A DNA stretch of 33,392 nt from Flavobacteriales bacterium (GTDB lineage: Bacteria > Bacteroidota > Bacteroidia > Flavobacteriales_G > JALEGO01), in the NCBI GenBank assembly GCA_020628935.1, contig JAHDEG010000005.1, positions 46,425 to 79,816 on the forward strand, read 5' to 3'. The notes under the pieces are model-generated. The model ran no database searches. It was not told the origin of the DNA and saw nothing but the letters and a program-made list of their open reading frames with translations. A program made the translations under genes and the position numbers. Below are positions 33,206-33,392 of the stretch, piece after piece (position 1 is the first letter of the stretch; the number at the start of each line of letters is the position of its first letter).

Positions 33206-33392
33206 TTATCGTATTAAAGTAACAATACCGCTTCTCATTACATTCTCGTTAAATATGTCTTGATAGCTCATTTGCCAAGTATAAACATCTTGCTTACAAT
33301 CTGTTCCTTTAAAAGTTCCATCCCATCTAAAGTTTATATCCTCCGAAGTAAAAACTTTATCTCCCCATCTATCAAAAATAGTTAATGCGTAG
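33206..33392 (-). CDS. C-terminus of a T9SS type B (gliding-associated) sorting-domain protein, cut by window edge
   Basis: Reading left from 33392 on the minus strand, 61 codons are open to a TAA at 33206-33208; the 5' part lies outside the window. The translation LTIFDRWGDKVFTSED...FRWDGTFKGTDCKQDVYTWQMSY...VMRSGIVTLIR is the end of the gliding motility-associated C-terminal (CHU_C, type B sorting) domain, with its hallmark IFDRWG, W-D-G, and the D-V-Y-x-W strand. Such domains lie at the end of large secreted or surface adhesin-like proteins exported by the T9SS in Bacteroidota. The C-terminal VTLIR matches the family's terminal strand. It converges on porT with 2 bp between stops. The passenger is not visible. 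Confidence 0.88.
   Translation of the reverse strand, partial: YALTIFDRWGDKVFTSEDINFRWDGTFKGTDCKQDVYTWQMSYQDIFNENVMRSGIVTLIR

Noticed and set aside
1-33392. CRISPR array, insertion sequence, prophage, integron, tRNA or rRNA
   Set aside because: No regularly spaced repeats, transposase or integrase motifs, terminal inverted repeats or tRNA-like cloverleaf sequences were seen on either strand by reading.

Overview
The window looks like chromosomal DNA from a low-GC (by eye roughly one third G+C) member of the Bacteroidota, most like the Flavobacteriales. The evidence is type IX secretion parts (PorT, a type A sorting-domain protein, and a type B sorting domain running off the right edge), the Bacteroidota form of the RNA polymerase omega subunit, CoaBC with lineage-style motifs, absence of Shine-Dalgarno sequences, and many TAnnTTTG promoter -7 boxes placed just upstream of genes. 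No tRNA, rRNA, CRISPR array, insertion sequence, prophage or integration site was seen. Most of the window is housekeeping or lineage-core DNA.

Layout. 1-6840 (minus): a rimP-nusA-infB translation/transcription operon, read on into a saccharopine/alanine dehydrogenase-like gene and a polytopic membrane protein cut by the left edge. A promoter and a tiny terminator-like hairpin precede rimP. 6864-8171 (minus): mrp (ApbC) and a NifU C-terminal-domain protein, an iron-sulfur pair. 8396-10099 (minus): SDR, trmB and an alkyltransferase-like protein. 10112-11644: a MurG-like glycosyltransferase converging on tspO. 11741-19543 (plus): a giant alpha-2-macroglobulin with a CAEQ thioester motif, a GT-C-like membrane glycosyltransferase and a sorting-domain-only T9SS protein. 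19540-21816 (minus): a polytopic patatin phospholipase. 22065-23371 (plus): M23 peptidase and MerR regulator. 23439-24241 (plus): an ArsR repressor and a DUF6428-like protein, both with Cys-rich tails. 24207-25229 (minus): arginase/formimidoylglutamase family. 25380-26090 (plus): YebC. 26087-26461 (minus): unknown. 26609-28945 (plus): bamD-rpoZ-coaBC. 28954-29472 (minus): unknown membrane-anchored protein. 29573-33203 (plus): aspC-like aminotransferase, hldA-like kinase, ubiE/menG and porT, tightly packed. 33206-33392 (minus): C-terminus of a T9SS type B cargo protein.

The most interesting signals are (1) a terminator-like hairpin directly in front of, and in frame with, rimP, between two candidate start codons, suggesting translation-linked attenuation; (2) the ArsR/DUF6428 pair with vicinal-Cys tails, a perfect palindrome over its promoter and no efflux or reductase gene beside it; (3) a protein that is little more than a signal peptide plus a T9SS sorting domain, downstream of the macroglobulin; (4) six convergent gene junctions with gaps of at most 9 bp, or overlaps of 4, 4 and 35 bp; and (5) active-site substitutions in several enzymes (ATL Ala56, arginase-family Cys256, CoaBC Ser158/Asp124, Mrp without CxxC). 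I see no clearly novel multi-gene defence or biosynthetic system.
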